Positions 11,576 through 23,513 of a stretch of DNA of 64,000 bases are shown here, piece by piece. The notes beneath the pieces were generated by a model. The model saw only the letters and a list, made by a program, of their open reading frames with translations, had not been told where the DNA came from and searched no databases. The position numbers and the translations under genes were made by a program. The stretch comes from Numida meleagris. Taxonomy: Eukaryota > Chordata > Aves > Galliformes > Numididae. Position 1 is the first letter of the stretch, and every line of letters begins with the position of its first letter. Where the stretch lies: NCBI RefSeq assembly GCF_002078875.1, contig NC_034409.1, positions 68,485,763-68,549,762 of the forward strand, written 5' to 3'.

Positions 11576-14476
11576 ATACAGTAGGCAGTGCTGGTGGGGA
11601 TGCTTTCTTCTCAAGTTAGTTATTCAACACATCCTATTAAAAGACCCCAATTTCAGTCAACTAAATCTCTGCCAAATGTTTTGAGGTGATTTTTTCCATG
11701 CTAGATGTCTGCCTCTGGCTGACTCTTTTTGAGGGAAAAATTCAGCCAGTCTGATTTGGCCAACTCCTGGCACCAAGAGCAAGAGGCAGGGGCAGGAGAA
11801 GCTGTTTCACACTGTGCCAAACGCTCGGTGTTTCTGGTGACCTTTTCTCTGAACAGTTCTAGCACACCCCTGCTTTGGAGCAGTGATCTGAAATTTGGCA
11901 AGAGGGCCAGATGTTGTGTCAGGCATTTGCTTTTCATTTTCCGTGAGCAAATTTGCTCCACTTTGTCACGTTATAAATCCTGAAGGAAGGTAAGGAAGCC
12001 ACGGTTTGCCTGGAGTCACCAGGCTGCATATCCACCATGCCAAGAAGGCCACTTGGCCAACTGATGGGCAAAGGTCCTGGTGGCCATTGGTGGCAACTGT
12101 GGCTCAGCGTAGGCTGGCACTGAGTGAAGTGGCCCTTTGGCCACCCTGGGTTTGCACAGCAAGAGCTGTGCCAGCCTGACTTGAATGCAGAGAGGGAAAA
12201 GCTGGCTTGCAGGCACCTCTGGCTTGAATGCATGGTGCATCTTGGGTTAGTGACAGGGCTGACAATACAATATGATACGGTGGGATTTCTGTCTTTTTGT
12301 GATTAGAAAAATTGTACCTAGAATGTTAGGTTAGAAATGATTGTATCTGCAGAGTTAAATATTGGGAGGTTTAGAAGTGCTAGGATTGAACTGACCTGTG
12401 CAATTTCAGTTCGGTTTCCGAATCACATTTAAAAGAGATATATATCTATCTCTACTTTCTTCATCCCACACAGCTGGCCTTCCCATCTGAAGTTTCACAT
12501 AATCTTAGTTACAGTGTATTGATATCCCACAATCTTTTCTTGCTTTTTTTAATATTGAACTTGAACCAGAAGTGTTTGAAATCAGTTGAGATTTCACAAA
12601 TCTTACTGTTGCTGTGTACCCTAAAATCAACACTCTTTCTTGTCGCTTGTGCAGCAGTAGCATGAAAGAGATGTTTAAGACTGAGACCCAACATTTGCCA
12701 TTAGCCCGTGGCTTTTATGTGGATGTCCGTGAACCTATAGGCTTGTGCAGAAGGGGCCCAACTCTGTTCTGTGTGAACCATGGGGTGGCACAGGATGCTT
12801 AATTTCATCTCGGTCATGTACACTGACCCCATCACAATCTTCTCATGTGCCGGTCTCTCTGTCATCTGATCACTGTCTGTAGCAACACCCCTGCCTACTG
12901 ATATTTATAAAATAAATACATCCAAGAGTTTTAACAGTAACAGTGCTACGTGAGCAGGCAACAAAAGTTCCTACAGCATACTATTTCTAATATTATTAAT
13001 TCCTCCAAAAGCAAAGGACGTGTGCATACAGGAATCTTACTGTAAGGGCATTCTCCTGGGCTCAGATGGCAGGAGCATAACCCTTTGGCCAGCTACAAAT
13101 GGCCCATGTAGCCTTGGACAGACCTTGACTCAACTCACCAGGGTGAGGAAGTGGGGTCAGAAAGGGCCCTGGCTTAACACGAGGCCATTAAGGAATGGAT
13201 GATGACAAATTAACACCAAGAAATGCGGAGGAATGCAGGCAGGACGGAGTGAGTGACAGAACAAGAGAGTTGCGACCACTGCATCTTTGAATCTTCCATG
13301 TTTATTAGAAGATTTCAGTCTTGTTTCATTAAAACAGTTTTCATTTTATTTAGTGTACATCCCCCAGTGTCTCATGGTTATTACCCATGGATGCCCAAAG
13401 GATTTGTGCAGCTGAGAAGCTTAACTGTCTTAAGTGTAGTCAATTCTGTGGGTAACACTGATGCAAAGTGAGCAGAGTTTGCAGCTAATTAAAATGCTAC
13501 ACTTCAAAATCACTCTTCCTAATTACTAATATTTAGCAGCACTATTTTAACTGCAATTTCCATGTTCTGTGGGGATTTGAACTCCGCTAATTTCCCACTA
13601 ACTCTCTTGGCACCATTTAGCATATCAAAATGACCATGAAATTGGAAAACCTTAGTCATTTTTCTTCTCCAGGAATTCATGCTGGCAGTAACAGGAAAAA
13701 TATCTGGTAAAGCAAAAATGTGACCAAACTGAGCCCTTATGCCCTTTTTCCCCACCAAAAGGCAGTTGTGCTACAATTCTATCTGACCTAGAGGAGCACA
13801 GGAGCAACTCAAGCCACAAGCTGGAATGCCCTATACAGCTGGGCAGAGAAGTAGTGCTAAAAAGCATTCTCTTGGCCATAAAATGAGTCAATATCTGCTG
13901 AAATCAGTATCTGAATCTTTTAACTCCTATTCTTGGCACTGGCTGCTGGAACTGAGCTGCTACGCCTGTGCAACATCAGACACCAAACCACTGGCAGAAT
14001 GAATGCTAGATCCCAAGCGTGCTGTTTCCCAGGCTCCTGCTCTGCCTAGCAGACCACACTCCCTCCTCCCATAGGACAGCAATGTCCTTTACAAATTGTG
14101 AAAAAGATAAGAGGAACTTGAGACTTCAGTTTGGAGTAAGGCAGAGTGCATTTGCAGCACTCCCAAGTAATCATAGCAATCCAAACACATAAGTAGCATC
14201 AATACATGAATTTGCAATAAGAAATGCTTAGTTATTTAGCAATAAAATCTTCAAATTGGCCTCCGACAGTTACTCTGAAAAGCTACATAAACATTCAATA
14301 CAAGAAAAATAAAAAATAATTTTTTTTTTTTTAACTGAAAGGGAATACTCAAATCCCTTCAGTGAACGCTTGTCTGCACAGATCAATGTCAGCTTTCATT
14401 CATTCACTGCTTTTAAGTACTTGAGTTTATTCCTCTTATTCGGGTGTTATCCACCTAGCTTTGTTCTAGATGCTTT

Positions 14477-14745
14477 AGAATCATAAAATTATAGAATCAT
14501 TAAGGTTGGAAAAGACCTCCAAGATCATGAAGTCCAACTGACAGCCCATCCCCACCATGCCCACTAACCACGTCCCTCAGTGCCACATCCACAAGGTTCT
14601 TCAACACCTCCAGGGATGGTGACTCCACTCCTCCCCTGGACAACCTGTTCCAATGCATCACCACTCTTTCAGAGAATAATTTTTTCCTAATACCCAATCT
14701 GAACCTCTTCATGCACAACTTGATGCCATTACTCTTGATTAAAGG
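14477..14745 (-). mobile_element. CR1 LINE, 3' UTR fragment
   Basis: Reads as the reverse complement of a CR1 3' end. The octamer tail (AGAATCAT units) is at 14477-14503, followed by GGTTGGAAAAGACCTCCAAGATC, the CCAGGGATGGTGACTCCACC-type block and the GTTCTTCAACACCTC block. It is truncated at the 5' side near 14745, as is usual for CR1. No coding part is left. Confidence 0.9.
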
Positions 14746-15051
14746 AAATTCCATCTTTCCTAGGAGTGCTGAACACAGCCCTTTCTGGTCTTCTGTTGTG
14801 TGCCCAGCATCCCACAGCCAGCCCCACATAAAGCCCTCCCTTACAGCCCCACTCTGTCTCCTTTTTGCAACCAGAGTATCAGGGAGGTTTACATCATGGC
14901 CTTGGCCCCACTGCTGTGTCGCTTCCTGACCCTGTGCACACCTCATAACCTTTCTTTGCCTGAGCCCATCCTTCCATTAGAGCGATGAGGCCTCATCGAT
15001 CTTGGTGGGTTGAGCCTAGCAGCAAGAATTTGTTCTTCTGAGTTTTCTTTC

Positions 15052-15180
15052 CCCACTTGTAAACTGAGCATCATAATACTTGCCTAGATCAAAGGGGGTA
15101 CGGCGAGAATTAAATAATTAATGTATGTAAAGCACTTTGAAAGATGAAAGATGCTATATAAGTACAAAGTATTAACTACA
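15052..15180 (+). mobile_element. MIR/CORE-SINE-like tail, ancient
   Basis: The stretch has the typical order of a MIR-type SINE 3' half. It begins with a 'TTGTAAACTGAGCAT-ATAATACTTGCCTA' block, then GAGAATTAAATAATTAATGTATGTAAAGCACTTTGAAA, then a 'GATGCTATATAAGTACAAAGTATTA' tail. The tail variant is like that seen in reptile and bird MIR-type SINEs. This is recognition from memory; a repeat-library comparison was not possible. Confidence 0.6.
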
Positions 15181-15469
15181 AAAAAACACAGCCCTGGTTA
15201 CTGATGTAACCCTCCGGTTTATTCTGAAAGAAATGCACGAAATCTAAATAATTGCCACTAATAAATAATGAGTTAGATTATGCCAAGGCCTTACAAGAGC
15301 TGTGCAGGGTACCGAGAGTCTTGCCTGCTCATGTGGCTGATTTAGGGCTTCTGCATGAGCGAGCAGGAGCAGAAAGCCTGCCTGCAACCAGAATTTGGAA
15401 GGGAAGTCCCTTCCTGGATCACCAGATCATCTCAAGTAGCCATGTCAAATGGTGTAATTCAAAAACTGA

Positions 15470-16190
15470 TACTGCCCTGCCTCGAAGCAAGTTGCGTCTC
15501 ATGCTGCTCTCCAGCCTCGCTGCTCCAGTGGTTGGAAACCTTCTTCTGATTTCCAGGCTAAACACACTCATGGCCAATTTGTATTCACTTGTCCTCCTGC
15601 CAACATTGTTTTAAGTTTAACACAAGGTATTTATAGACCTAGTGTGTCCTCTCTAACCTCTAATTTTGTCAGGTTGAACAAACCAATCCCTTTCGGTTTT
15701 CTGCTGTTCAGTAGGGTCTATAGCCCCCACCAAGCAGCCCACCAATGCCTGGTTACGCTTGCTGCAGCCACAATTGATCTTTCTCAAACAGAGGTGAATA
15801 AAGCTGTATGCAGCCTCCTCACAGGGTCCACCAGAACTTGTTCCCTGTCATTAATCCATTTCAGGCACTGCTGGAAGTCTGTGATGCAGCCTGTATTATA
15901 TGTACCTTTTTCATGGCTGTGTCACGTTGCTGTTTCATATTAATTCTGTGATCAGTCAGCGTGCTTGAGTCTTTCACTGACATTTTATTTTCCCACAGAA
16001 ATTCCAACACTTGAGCCTTACGTGCCAAACCTTACATTTGGCACAATTGGATTTTGTCCTATTCTCATTGTTCCCATCCTCAAGGTCAGGCAGTTCTTCC
16101 TGTTTGATAGGCTGAAGCCTCTTGTGTATTGACAAGCGCTCACATTTCTGTGTCATCAGGAAATTTCATGATGCACCCCTCCCTCTTTTG
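15470..16190 (-). mobile_element. Very old L3/CR1-type LINE fragment
   Basis: Several blocks in the right order resemble the reverse complement of an amniote-wide L3/CR1-like LINE. They are GGTTGGAAACCTTCTTCTGATTTCCAG (about 15530), GTATTTATAG..GTGTCCTCTCTAACC with TTGTCAGGTTGAACAAACC (15628-15685), CTGTGATCAGTCAGCGTGCTTGAGTC (about 15947), and the RT-side block CCTTACATTTGGCACAATTGGATTTTGTCC, GGCAGTTCTTCCTG, GTGTCATCAGGAAATTTC. It is far more diverged than the other CR1 copies in the window and has no open frame. Confidence 0.6.
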
Positions 16191-17075
16191 TATGACAGAC
16201 AAATACTGACTGAAAGCAGTCCCCAAGTTGGCCTCATATGGTTCCACTAGCAACTGCCCTTCAGAAACAGCATATCTCGCTTTCAGCCCTCACGCTGCTA
16301 TATCTCACCTATCCTGAAGGGATGGCTGAGGTTGTTCCAGAATGAGAGGTGATGCAAGTCTGTAGGGCCTGCTGGACTGAACCAGTGCTTTAACAGAGGT
16401 TGAGTTCCCTTGGGCACATTGCAAAAGAGAGTCAAAATAGTTGCGAAGCCCTGACATTTCATAACAATGCTAACCCAAGGAAATATGAGGCTCAGAGTCA
16501 CTTTGGATGGGAGGGAATATTCTTCAACATCTGGTGGAGCGCATGCAGTCATTCTGGAAGACCTATGTCCTCAGAAAACCTTTCACATAGAAGATCACCA
16601 GTCTGAGGACACCAGACTATGCTGATATTGATGTTCAGAGGGAAACCCAGTCTGAGGAAAGGTGAAGAGTGGGACAAGGATCGGGCGGCTGCTTCAGGGG
16701 AGAGATGGGCAGACAATGAATCCATAATCTGCTGTTACCTACAAAAAAAATTTGATTTTTCATAGAGGTGATTTATAGGTGTTTTGCATCAATGCAGCAG
16801 TGTGGAAAGAAAGTGGATACAAATGAGTATCCCTCTGGCTTGTTGTGAGGCAGAAGTCTATGGCACAGCATGTGACCAACTCTATAGTTTCTAGGATAAA
16901 CTCAGAAGGAGATTGAAAGAAACAAACATGATATACTTAGTTCTTCAGTCTCCAGGGAAAATCACAGGCTCCATTTCTGAACCAGCCAAGAGCTAGGGGG
17001 AAGTCTTGCCCACACTGAAGTCAGTAACAAAGTTTTTTGGGCTGGAGATGTCAACTCCATTGCAGAGGTTCTTCA
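16191..17075. other. Intergenic, nothing recognised
   Basis: About 0.9 kb of unique-looking sequence between the old LINE and the next CR1. No gene, RNA or repeat was recognised. Confidence 0.5.
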
Positions 17076-17357
17076 AAAGGGTAGATTTAGACTAGATATT
17101 AGGAAGAAGTTCTTCACTGTGAGGGTGGTGAGACACTGGAACAGGTTGCCCTGCAAGGTTGTGAATACTCCCTCCCTGGAAGCATTCACGGCCAGACTGG
17201 ATGGGGCTTTGAGCAGCCTGGTCTAGAGGGAGGTGTCCCTGCCTAGAGCAGGAGGGTTAGAACTAGGTGATCTTAAATGTCCCTTCCAACCCAAACCATT
17301 CTATGATTCTATGATTCTTTGATTCTAGGATTCTATGATTCTAGGATTCTATGATTA
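17076..17357 (+). mobile_element. CR1 LINE 3' end with expanded octamer tail
   Basis: Contains the CR1 3' UTR signature: GATTTAGACTAGATATTAGGAAGAAGTTCTTCACTGTGAG, GAGACACTGGAACAGGTTGCC, GTCCCTTCCAACCCAAACC. It ends in seven octamer units, ATTCTATG with three one-base variants (17298-17353). Truncated at the 5' side. It is one of the clearer CR1 tails in the window and probably relatively young. Confidence 0.93.
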
Positions 17358-18609
17358 ATGGCTCCAAAAGCGACTCTGAGGAAAGACAGACCTTAGCACA
17401 GGCTCTGGCTGGAGGAAGGCCACAGCCATCTGCTTCTAAAAGACAGACCTTGTCAGCAAACTGTCTGGGAACACAGGCTGGACCCCTCGGTCAGACTGTG
17501 CCTTCTGGAGACCCAAATATCTGTTCCAGACAACTTGCAGTGCCTTTGAGCACGTCAGACCTTGAAGTACAGTTGGAGCAGTGAATAACTCAGTGAGACT
17601 ACCCAAGTGCCAGCATGAGACCTTGAGCCAGCTGCAGAAACAGAGCCCTGAGTGTCTGTGAGAGCCAGAACGTCTGAAAAATGAGATACATATGCATATG
17701 CACCGCAAAGTTTGTCCCGGATCTGTGGAGAGAGCACCTTATTACAGCTGCCTGTAGTGTTACACCAACTCAGAAGCACTTTATTTTTCATGTTCCTCTT
17801 GAAAAAAGCTCTTTCTAGTTTGACTACAAAGCACTGACTGCATGGGACAAGCTGAGCGCACTTGGCACCCCCTGCCATGCAGAGGAGCTCCCGGTCTCCC
17901 ACGCCGACTGATCCCGCCATCCCAGCTGCGCGTCCCACCCACGCTGTCAGAATGAGCAAAGCCAGAGTTCAGTATCGACTTGGTTTTAATATCATTGCTG
18001 CAACGGGAAGGATTTCTTGCTGTCCGTCCTTCCTCTCTGTGGACTCCTAGCTCTGAGGTGCAAGACCAGAGAGCAGAACGCAGAGAGCTCTGTCTTGCCT
18101 TTCTTGTTCAACTTGTCTTGTCCCTGAAAAGAGAGACACTCAGTCCTACATCCAAAGCTCCTATTCCTGCAGTTGCAGAATTATATAAGTCACCAGGCTT
18201 AAGAATAAAGATCCAAACTTGTGCAGCTAGAAAATAAACCAGCGGTACCCAAACACTGAAACTCTTTTTTGGCAGCAAGGAAGAGCAGAAGATGTGGTGG
18301 GGAGGCTGAGCCAACAGTGCTGCAGGTTGCCCCATCCCAGAGGTGATGCCATCACAGTGCTTCTGGCCCTAGAGGCTGCTCCATCCTTGTGCCAGCACCA
18401 GCCTCCTCGGGACATGGAAGGGGCTCAGTCGCCCTTGGCTGTAAGTGACAGGTGCAGTCCTGCTGCAGAAGATTCTTTCTCTCTCTTGCAGGGTCAAGCA
18501 TCATCATTTAATCCTCCTCATTAATAAGAAGTGAGAGCAGGAGCCCCCATCCTTCCCCCACCACCCCGTATCGTGCCATTCTGAGCCTGGTTGCGTGTGT
18601 GTGTGTGCG

Positions 18610-18790
18610 CATCCCCGTGAGCACGTCCAGGAGCAGACCTAATCGTTATCCGCGGCCGGAGCATGAATAAGAGGATTTGCCTCCCTTTAAGCAAGTAATA
18701 ATCAACACCCGGTGAGAAGGACTAATGACCGTTACATCTCATTAATGTGTTTTGACAGACAATAGCCTCTATGAATACACTTTGAAGAAA
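18610..18790. promoter_or_regulatory. Candidate conserved regulatory block
   Basis: Dense in developmental transcription-factor-like motifs: CCTAATCG, GAGCATGAATAAGAGG, AAGTAATAATCAAC, GGACTAATGACC, CATTAATGTG. It lies about 4.5 kb upstream of SSPN and has no repeat signature. Only motif density supports this; conservation was not tested. Confidence 0.3.
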
Positions 18791-19552
18791 GACCAGCTTT
18801 GGAGAGGGCATGGTGTTTGCAAACTTACTTTACCTTATCTTCAACCCCCTTCACTCTGCTTAGGGAGATGCAAAGGACTCCAGGTTGGTATACATGCTTG
18901 CTGGAGCAAGGAAATATGTATGCTGAACTGCAGCAGCTGACTTTACCCGATGTCTTGTTGTATTGCAATTTCTTGCCACTTATTTCTCCATCCTGATTCT
19001 GAGGGACTGGCAGCTGCAGCTCTCAGGGACCCCACTGCAAGCCTCATGCAGAAGCATAATAAACATGACTTCCACTCCAAAGGAAGTACAGCAAGAATAG
19101 GCAGCAAAACAGAAACAGTGAGATCATTATGGACAGTGTAACTACCGGAATATTTTCTATGGGAGACCTCTGTAAATGCCAGGGGCACTGGCTGGGCTCA
19201 GCTGGAGGTGAGGAGCTGCAGACACAGGGCACCTGAGGGAGTTTCAGCAAAAGCAAAAATGGAGGAACTTAAACTGGGGGGGCACAGCTGCTGAGGGGGC
19301 TGCAAGGCATGATTTATTTGCCATCTGGGAGGACTGATTTCTTCTGTACACACAAGTTTACCTGGTGGTCACGCGTGGTGGCTGGGGCCTGCAAGGTTGT
19401 TAAATACATGGCTGCTGTGTGGGGTAACCTCACATAAAACATATCCTCCTCTACCACTTTTCATATCCGTCACTCTGTCCTGTGAAGCAGGAGTGCTCCA
19501 CACCTTGGTTGAACTCCTAGTGATGCCAGAAGGGCTCATGGAGCACACATGA

Positions 19553-19606
19553 AGAACGACTTAGGTTGGCTAAGACCTCTGGAGGTCACCTGGTCCAACC
19601 CGGTGC
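19553..19606 (-). mobile_element. CR1 3' UTR scrap
   Basis: The segment ACTTAGGTTGGCTAAGACCTCTGGAGGTCACCTGGTCCAACCC resembles the reverse complement of the CR1 terminal block (GGTTGGACC..AGATGACCTCCAGAGGTC..CCAACC). It is short and lacks the octamer tail. Confidence 0.6.
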
Positions 19607-20582
19607 TCGCAGCAGAGACAGCAGAGACAAGAAGAGGCAAGAACCAGCCTCAAAGGAGCATGCTGAAAACAAGCCTCACCTCCGGCTGACCCTGAACTTT
19701 AAAAACGTCCATGTCAGAAGCCAGACTGAATTGCGTGTGTCAGACCCATTTCTAATTGGCGGTGTCTTTTATGTAATTGTGCTTTCAAGAGCCAGATATT
19801 ATTATTACCTGCTGTCCATGGGCATCGGCTTTTGGAAAGCACAGTGGCTGATTTTATGTGTCTGTTTTCAGGAAGAACCTTTCATCATTTATTTCAGACA
19901 GGGAACCCTCTGTTTCCCTGTTACTTAGCAGACGGCGGCTGTGCTGGGCTCTGGGTGCCTGATGGCACGTCAGCTTGGCCCAGCTCTGTGCTGCAGGGCT
20001 GCTCTCGGGGCAAAGGCTGCCAAACACCCTTGGTCCCAGGGTGACGTGGCCAGCCCAATGCCTTCCATGTCCCAAATGCTGCTGCTCCCAGTTCGCGTGC
20101 TGCAGCGCTGTGACTGGCACTCCTCCTCCTTGAAGAGATAGTGGCACAAATGCGATTACACAGGAGAGCGTGCATGTGTGTCTGTAATAGCCTGAGCCTC
20201 ACGGCCTCCCCCTATTTACCATGTAAAAATCACAGCAGAGCAAAATCCAAGGCTCGCGGTGCCCCATGTAATGCTGCGTGGGCTCGCAGGCAGGAGAAGG
20301 AATAGGACAGACTGTGTCATGGTGAAGCTGTGGCCGGGTCCTGCCATTTCTGTGCCTGACATTGTGTGCACTGTTTGACTTCTGGTCACCGTCACCCGCT
20401 CTGTCCCACCGTTTGGCAGAGGAGAGAGCAGGAGCAGGCAATGCTTCACAGCGGATCGTGCCTGGCTGTGGAAACGCTGCGCGAGATGACTCATTTTGTG
20501 TAAAGGACACCGAAATTACAACTGCGTGCCACATGAGAGATGGTGGCTGGGCTGGAATCAGAAAACATCCTCATCCAGGAAG

Positions 20583-20640
20583 GGTATTCAAGCATGTGCT
20601 TAATTTAAGAACATACTTAATCAGGGCCTTCGGGCATAAA
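20583..20640. repeat. Fossil amniote palindromic repeat fragment
   Basis: GTATTCAAGCATGTGCTTAATTTAAG..CATACTTAATCAGGGCCTTC matches the style of an old palindromic MITE-like amniote repeat built on AAGCATGTGCTTAA. A second scrap of similar type lies at 22688-22730 (AAAGCATTTAAGCACCTGCTTA). Family name not assigned. Confidence 0.4.
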
Positions 20641-23219
20641 AGGGTAATGATTATTCTTGTGTTGCTGAGAAAATCCAAGTGACATCCGGAAGATGTATTA
20701 CTCTGGAAAATTTAGTGTTATTCCAGTGTCCTCATTTAATCTTTCGATTTCTGAAAAAGTAATTCTTTTAATTTCTCATTGCTATATAGTGCTGTGAATT
20801 CTTTCACAGCTGTTTTACCCTCGATTGTTAATGCCAAGTGGAATCAGAAAATATAATCTTGTTCAGATAATAATTATAGCAGATCAATCCTGCGTCCGCC
20901 GCTTCTCTCCATCCCCATTAAACTTCCCAGCATGTAAGATATGCACGCTTGGCTCTGCAGGGAAGGCCAGCCATGGTAAAAGGACCTTTATTCCCTCTTG
21001 TACACGCAGTTTAACCATTTCAAAACACCATCTCTATCCCCAATGTTTTTTTCAATGTGTTTGTTCCCAAATTCTTCTCTATGTAATGTGTAATTGCTGC
21101 AGAGATTAGGTATGGCATCTACAAATTTAAGTATAATACATGTATTTGTTTTCTTTACCATATTGAGTAACTGTCTTTATTAGCAGCTATTTAGCATCCA
21201 TCAGAGTCCCCGTGTTGTCCCAGTGAAGCAGGCCAACTGGAGTGGCCTTGGCTTCTCCTGGCAAAGGACCTTGGACACCGCTGGGCCATGGGGTTCTGAA
21301 AGGGGCTCAGAAGGCTGGGACCCAGGTGGCTTTCCCACCCACATCCCCTGGGAGATATCCAGCCTGCTGCTCATGGAACAGGGCCTCATCTGTGAGGTGC
21401 CATACAAAAATAAATAGAGGCATGTGTCTTAAGAGAGATTCTTGGTCCTGGAGATAAGCAAGGGCTGTTACTGGCCGTAGTGCAAGTGCTTGTTCATTTT
21501 ATTGACTTTGGGTTAAATCCTGTTCCTTTTCCTTGGGTGATTACTCCCCCCGAACCCAGTATGACTGTCGGCATGAATAAAGTGAGTGGAATTTGGCCCC
21601 TTTTGGAAGACAGCAATCATAAATCTAGCTGCCAGCCCAAAGCCAAGTGCTAAAAGCAGTGCTGAGGCTTTCCTGGAGGAAAAAACTTGGTAAAGATCTG
21701 GAGCATAAGACTGACTAGGGGAATGGAGGCTTCCAGAAGAAAGGGAAAAATCAACTTAATTTAACTCTAATAGTTATTATTATAGTGGGCATTAAACTAG
21801 GCATCGGGAAAGTGTGTTCTCCTCTGCGCCACTGCTCCTCTCTGCCCCCGGTGCTGTTCCTCATGCAGCCCACCCCTCTCAAAGATGTGCTTAAGTACAT
21901 TTGTGAGTGGATTCTGTCTAGGGACAAGGTGCACCAGCAAGTGCAAGCTATCATGAGCATGTTTTATCACACCGATGATGGTGACAAAATGTCTTGGTCA
22001 GGAGCTATGAATACAGACTACAGTATGAAATCCTACTAAGGAAGAGGGGCTTTTATTCAGGTTTTTTCACCTCTAGTTTCTTTTCATTTTGCTTTTTTGA
22101 GCAATGTATCTTAATCTAGCTTGTTGGATGTAGCACGAGAGTTATGAGTGCGAGAAGCGCCTGAAATCACTTTGTTTCTAGTTTTCTTCCATACGTTTAG
22201 TAGAATAAATAACTGCAGAGGCTATAGCTTAACCCATAAAACAAAGTGACATCATAATTTATTAATACAGAAGGCACTGTTCATTGCTGTTAAATGCCAT
22301 AAAGAGCTGGAAATAGAGCAGTTTCTCAGAAGGCATCGCCAATATGTCAGAGGAAAGGTTTCCTTGATGCTCTCAGCGTGCCGAAGATCCTCTCCTCACA
22401 TTTTGGTTACTCTCCTGAGCCTCTGTGTAGCATTCCAAGGCATCTTTGCTGGCCATTTCCCCCACTCCTGCAGCTTCCTCCTGCCAGTGCTGGCTGCCCA
22501 GCCGTGCTGCTCCTGGTGCCTTCGGTGGCGCAGCAGCAGGAGCTGTGTTGTGCCTGCCCTGTTGTCCCTGTTGTTGTCCCCGCATTGTCTGGCAGGCAGA
22601 GGCCCCACATGGGCAGCACAGGCCAGTCTGCATCACGTGCAGTGGCTGGCTCCGCGCAGCAGGCTGCACACCCCTGGGCCCTGCTCCAGCAAAGCATTTA
22701 AGCACCTGCTTACCCCTAAGCTTTGGAGTAATTCCTCTGGCGTGAGCTAAGAACTGCCGCCTCGTGCTTCCCACGGTCTTCCCTTGAGAGGGTGCCCGGC
22801 CTCCCCATGGGGCGGACTGCTCCCCACTGACCCCTGCATGTGCCGTCACCCCCTCCAGCACTGGACACATGGATGGGCTCTGCGCTGCCCTTGCTGCAGC
22901 TCCCTGCCTTCCCAGCTCTGCAGGGTCAGGACCAGAACCCGGCTCCTGTGTCACAACTCCCATCCCATGCATGTGTGCCTCCAACTCTGCGCTCACCGTC
23001 CCCTGCAGCGCCGGCACGTTGGCAGTTGGCTACCCCCCTTGAATCCCCCTCTTCTCCGGGCTATATGTGGCATTTCCAAGCCCTGACGGCCTCTCTGAAT
23101 GTTTTCCATATTTGTTCAGCCTCCTCCTAGGTTCAAATACCGGGGAGGACTGGGGCGGCACAGAGCGCGGTTCGGGGCGCAAGGAGCCCTGGCACACGCA
23201 CACGCACGTGAGGAGCAGC

Positions 23220-23513
23220 ATGGGGAAGAAGGAGAAGAAAGCTCAGCACAATGCGGCCCACGGCGGGGAGCAGGGCACGGAGTCTGGCCACACACAGGAG
23301 CCGGCGATGAAGAAGAAGAAGAAGAAGAGCAAGGGGGATCCCAAAGCTGGCCGGGAGGAGGAATCTCACACGTGTTGTTGGTGCCGTTTCCCACTGCTGT
23401 GTGCTTTGTTGCAGCTGGCATTCGGCGTCGCTGTAACGGTGCTGGGCTTCCTCATGGCAGGCGTCAGCTCCTCCCTGCCGGTCAGAGACACTCCGTATTG
23501 GGCTGGGATCATT
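23220..23513 (+). CDS. SSPN: SSPN coding exon 1
   Basis: Codons 1-98, from MGKKEKK to WAGII, with donor ATT|GTAAGC. It covers the lysine-rich cytoplasmic tail, TM1 and the first residues of TM2. An in-frame ATG at 23067 has no stop before 23220 and would add 51 residues, but mammalian sarcospan starts with MGK at this position and the 23220 context is strong, so the downstream start was chosen. A GAAGAAG-type run (23307-23328) encodes the polylysine. Confidence 0.95.

Larger units (their letters stand above)
1501..14470. other. Intergenic region, BHLHE41 to first CR1
   Basis: About 13 kb without a recognisable gene, RNA or well-preserved transposon. Open frames are short and lack family resemblance or splice-consistent partners. 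It contains a coding-like relic (2210-2515), tandem hairpins (11521-11575) and an AT-rich block around 9400-9740 that could be conserved noncoding DNA. I see nothing else to call. Confidence 0.6.
17358..23060. other. Intergenic region upstream of SSPN
   Basis: About 5.7 kb. Apart from a small CR1 scrap at 19553 and short fossil repeat fragments (20583-20640, 22688-22730), it contains moderately GC-rich DNA with a homeodomain-motif-rich block at 18610-18790. A (GT)n run sits at 18593-18606. A 214-codon minus-strand ORF at 22373-23017 looks like a GC-rich chance frame. Confidence 0.5.

Noticed and set aside
14500..14946. 148-codon minus-strand ORF with FRLGIRKKLFSERVV
   Set aside because: Its start is unrelated DNA and its end is an antisense-read CR1 3' end; it is part of the CR1 fragment, not a gene.
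22373..23017. 214-codon minus-strand ORF upstream of SSPN
   Set aside because: GC-biased, overlapping open frames on both strands and no recognisable domain; likely chance.
23067..23219. Upstream in-frame ATG as the SSPN start
   Set aside because: Vertebrate sarcospan begins MGK at the 23220 position and the 23220 Kozak context is strong; kept only as a possible variant.
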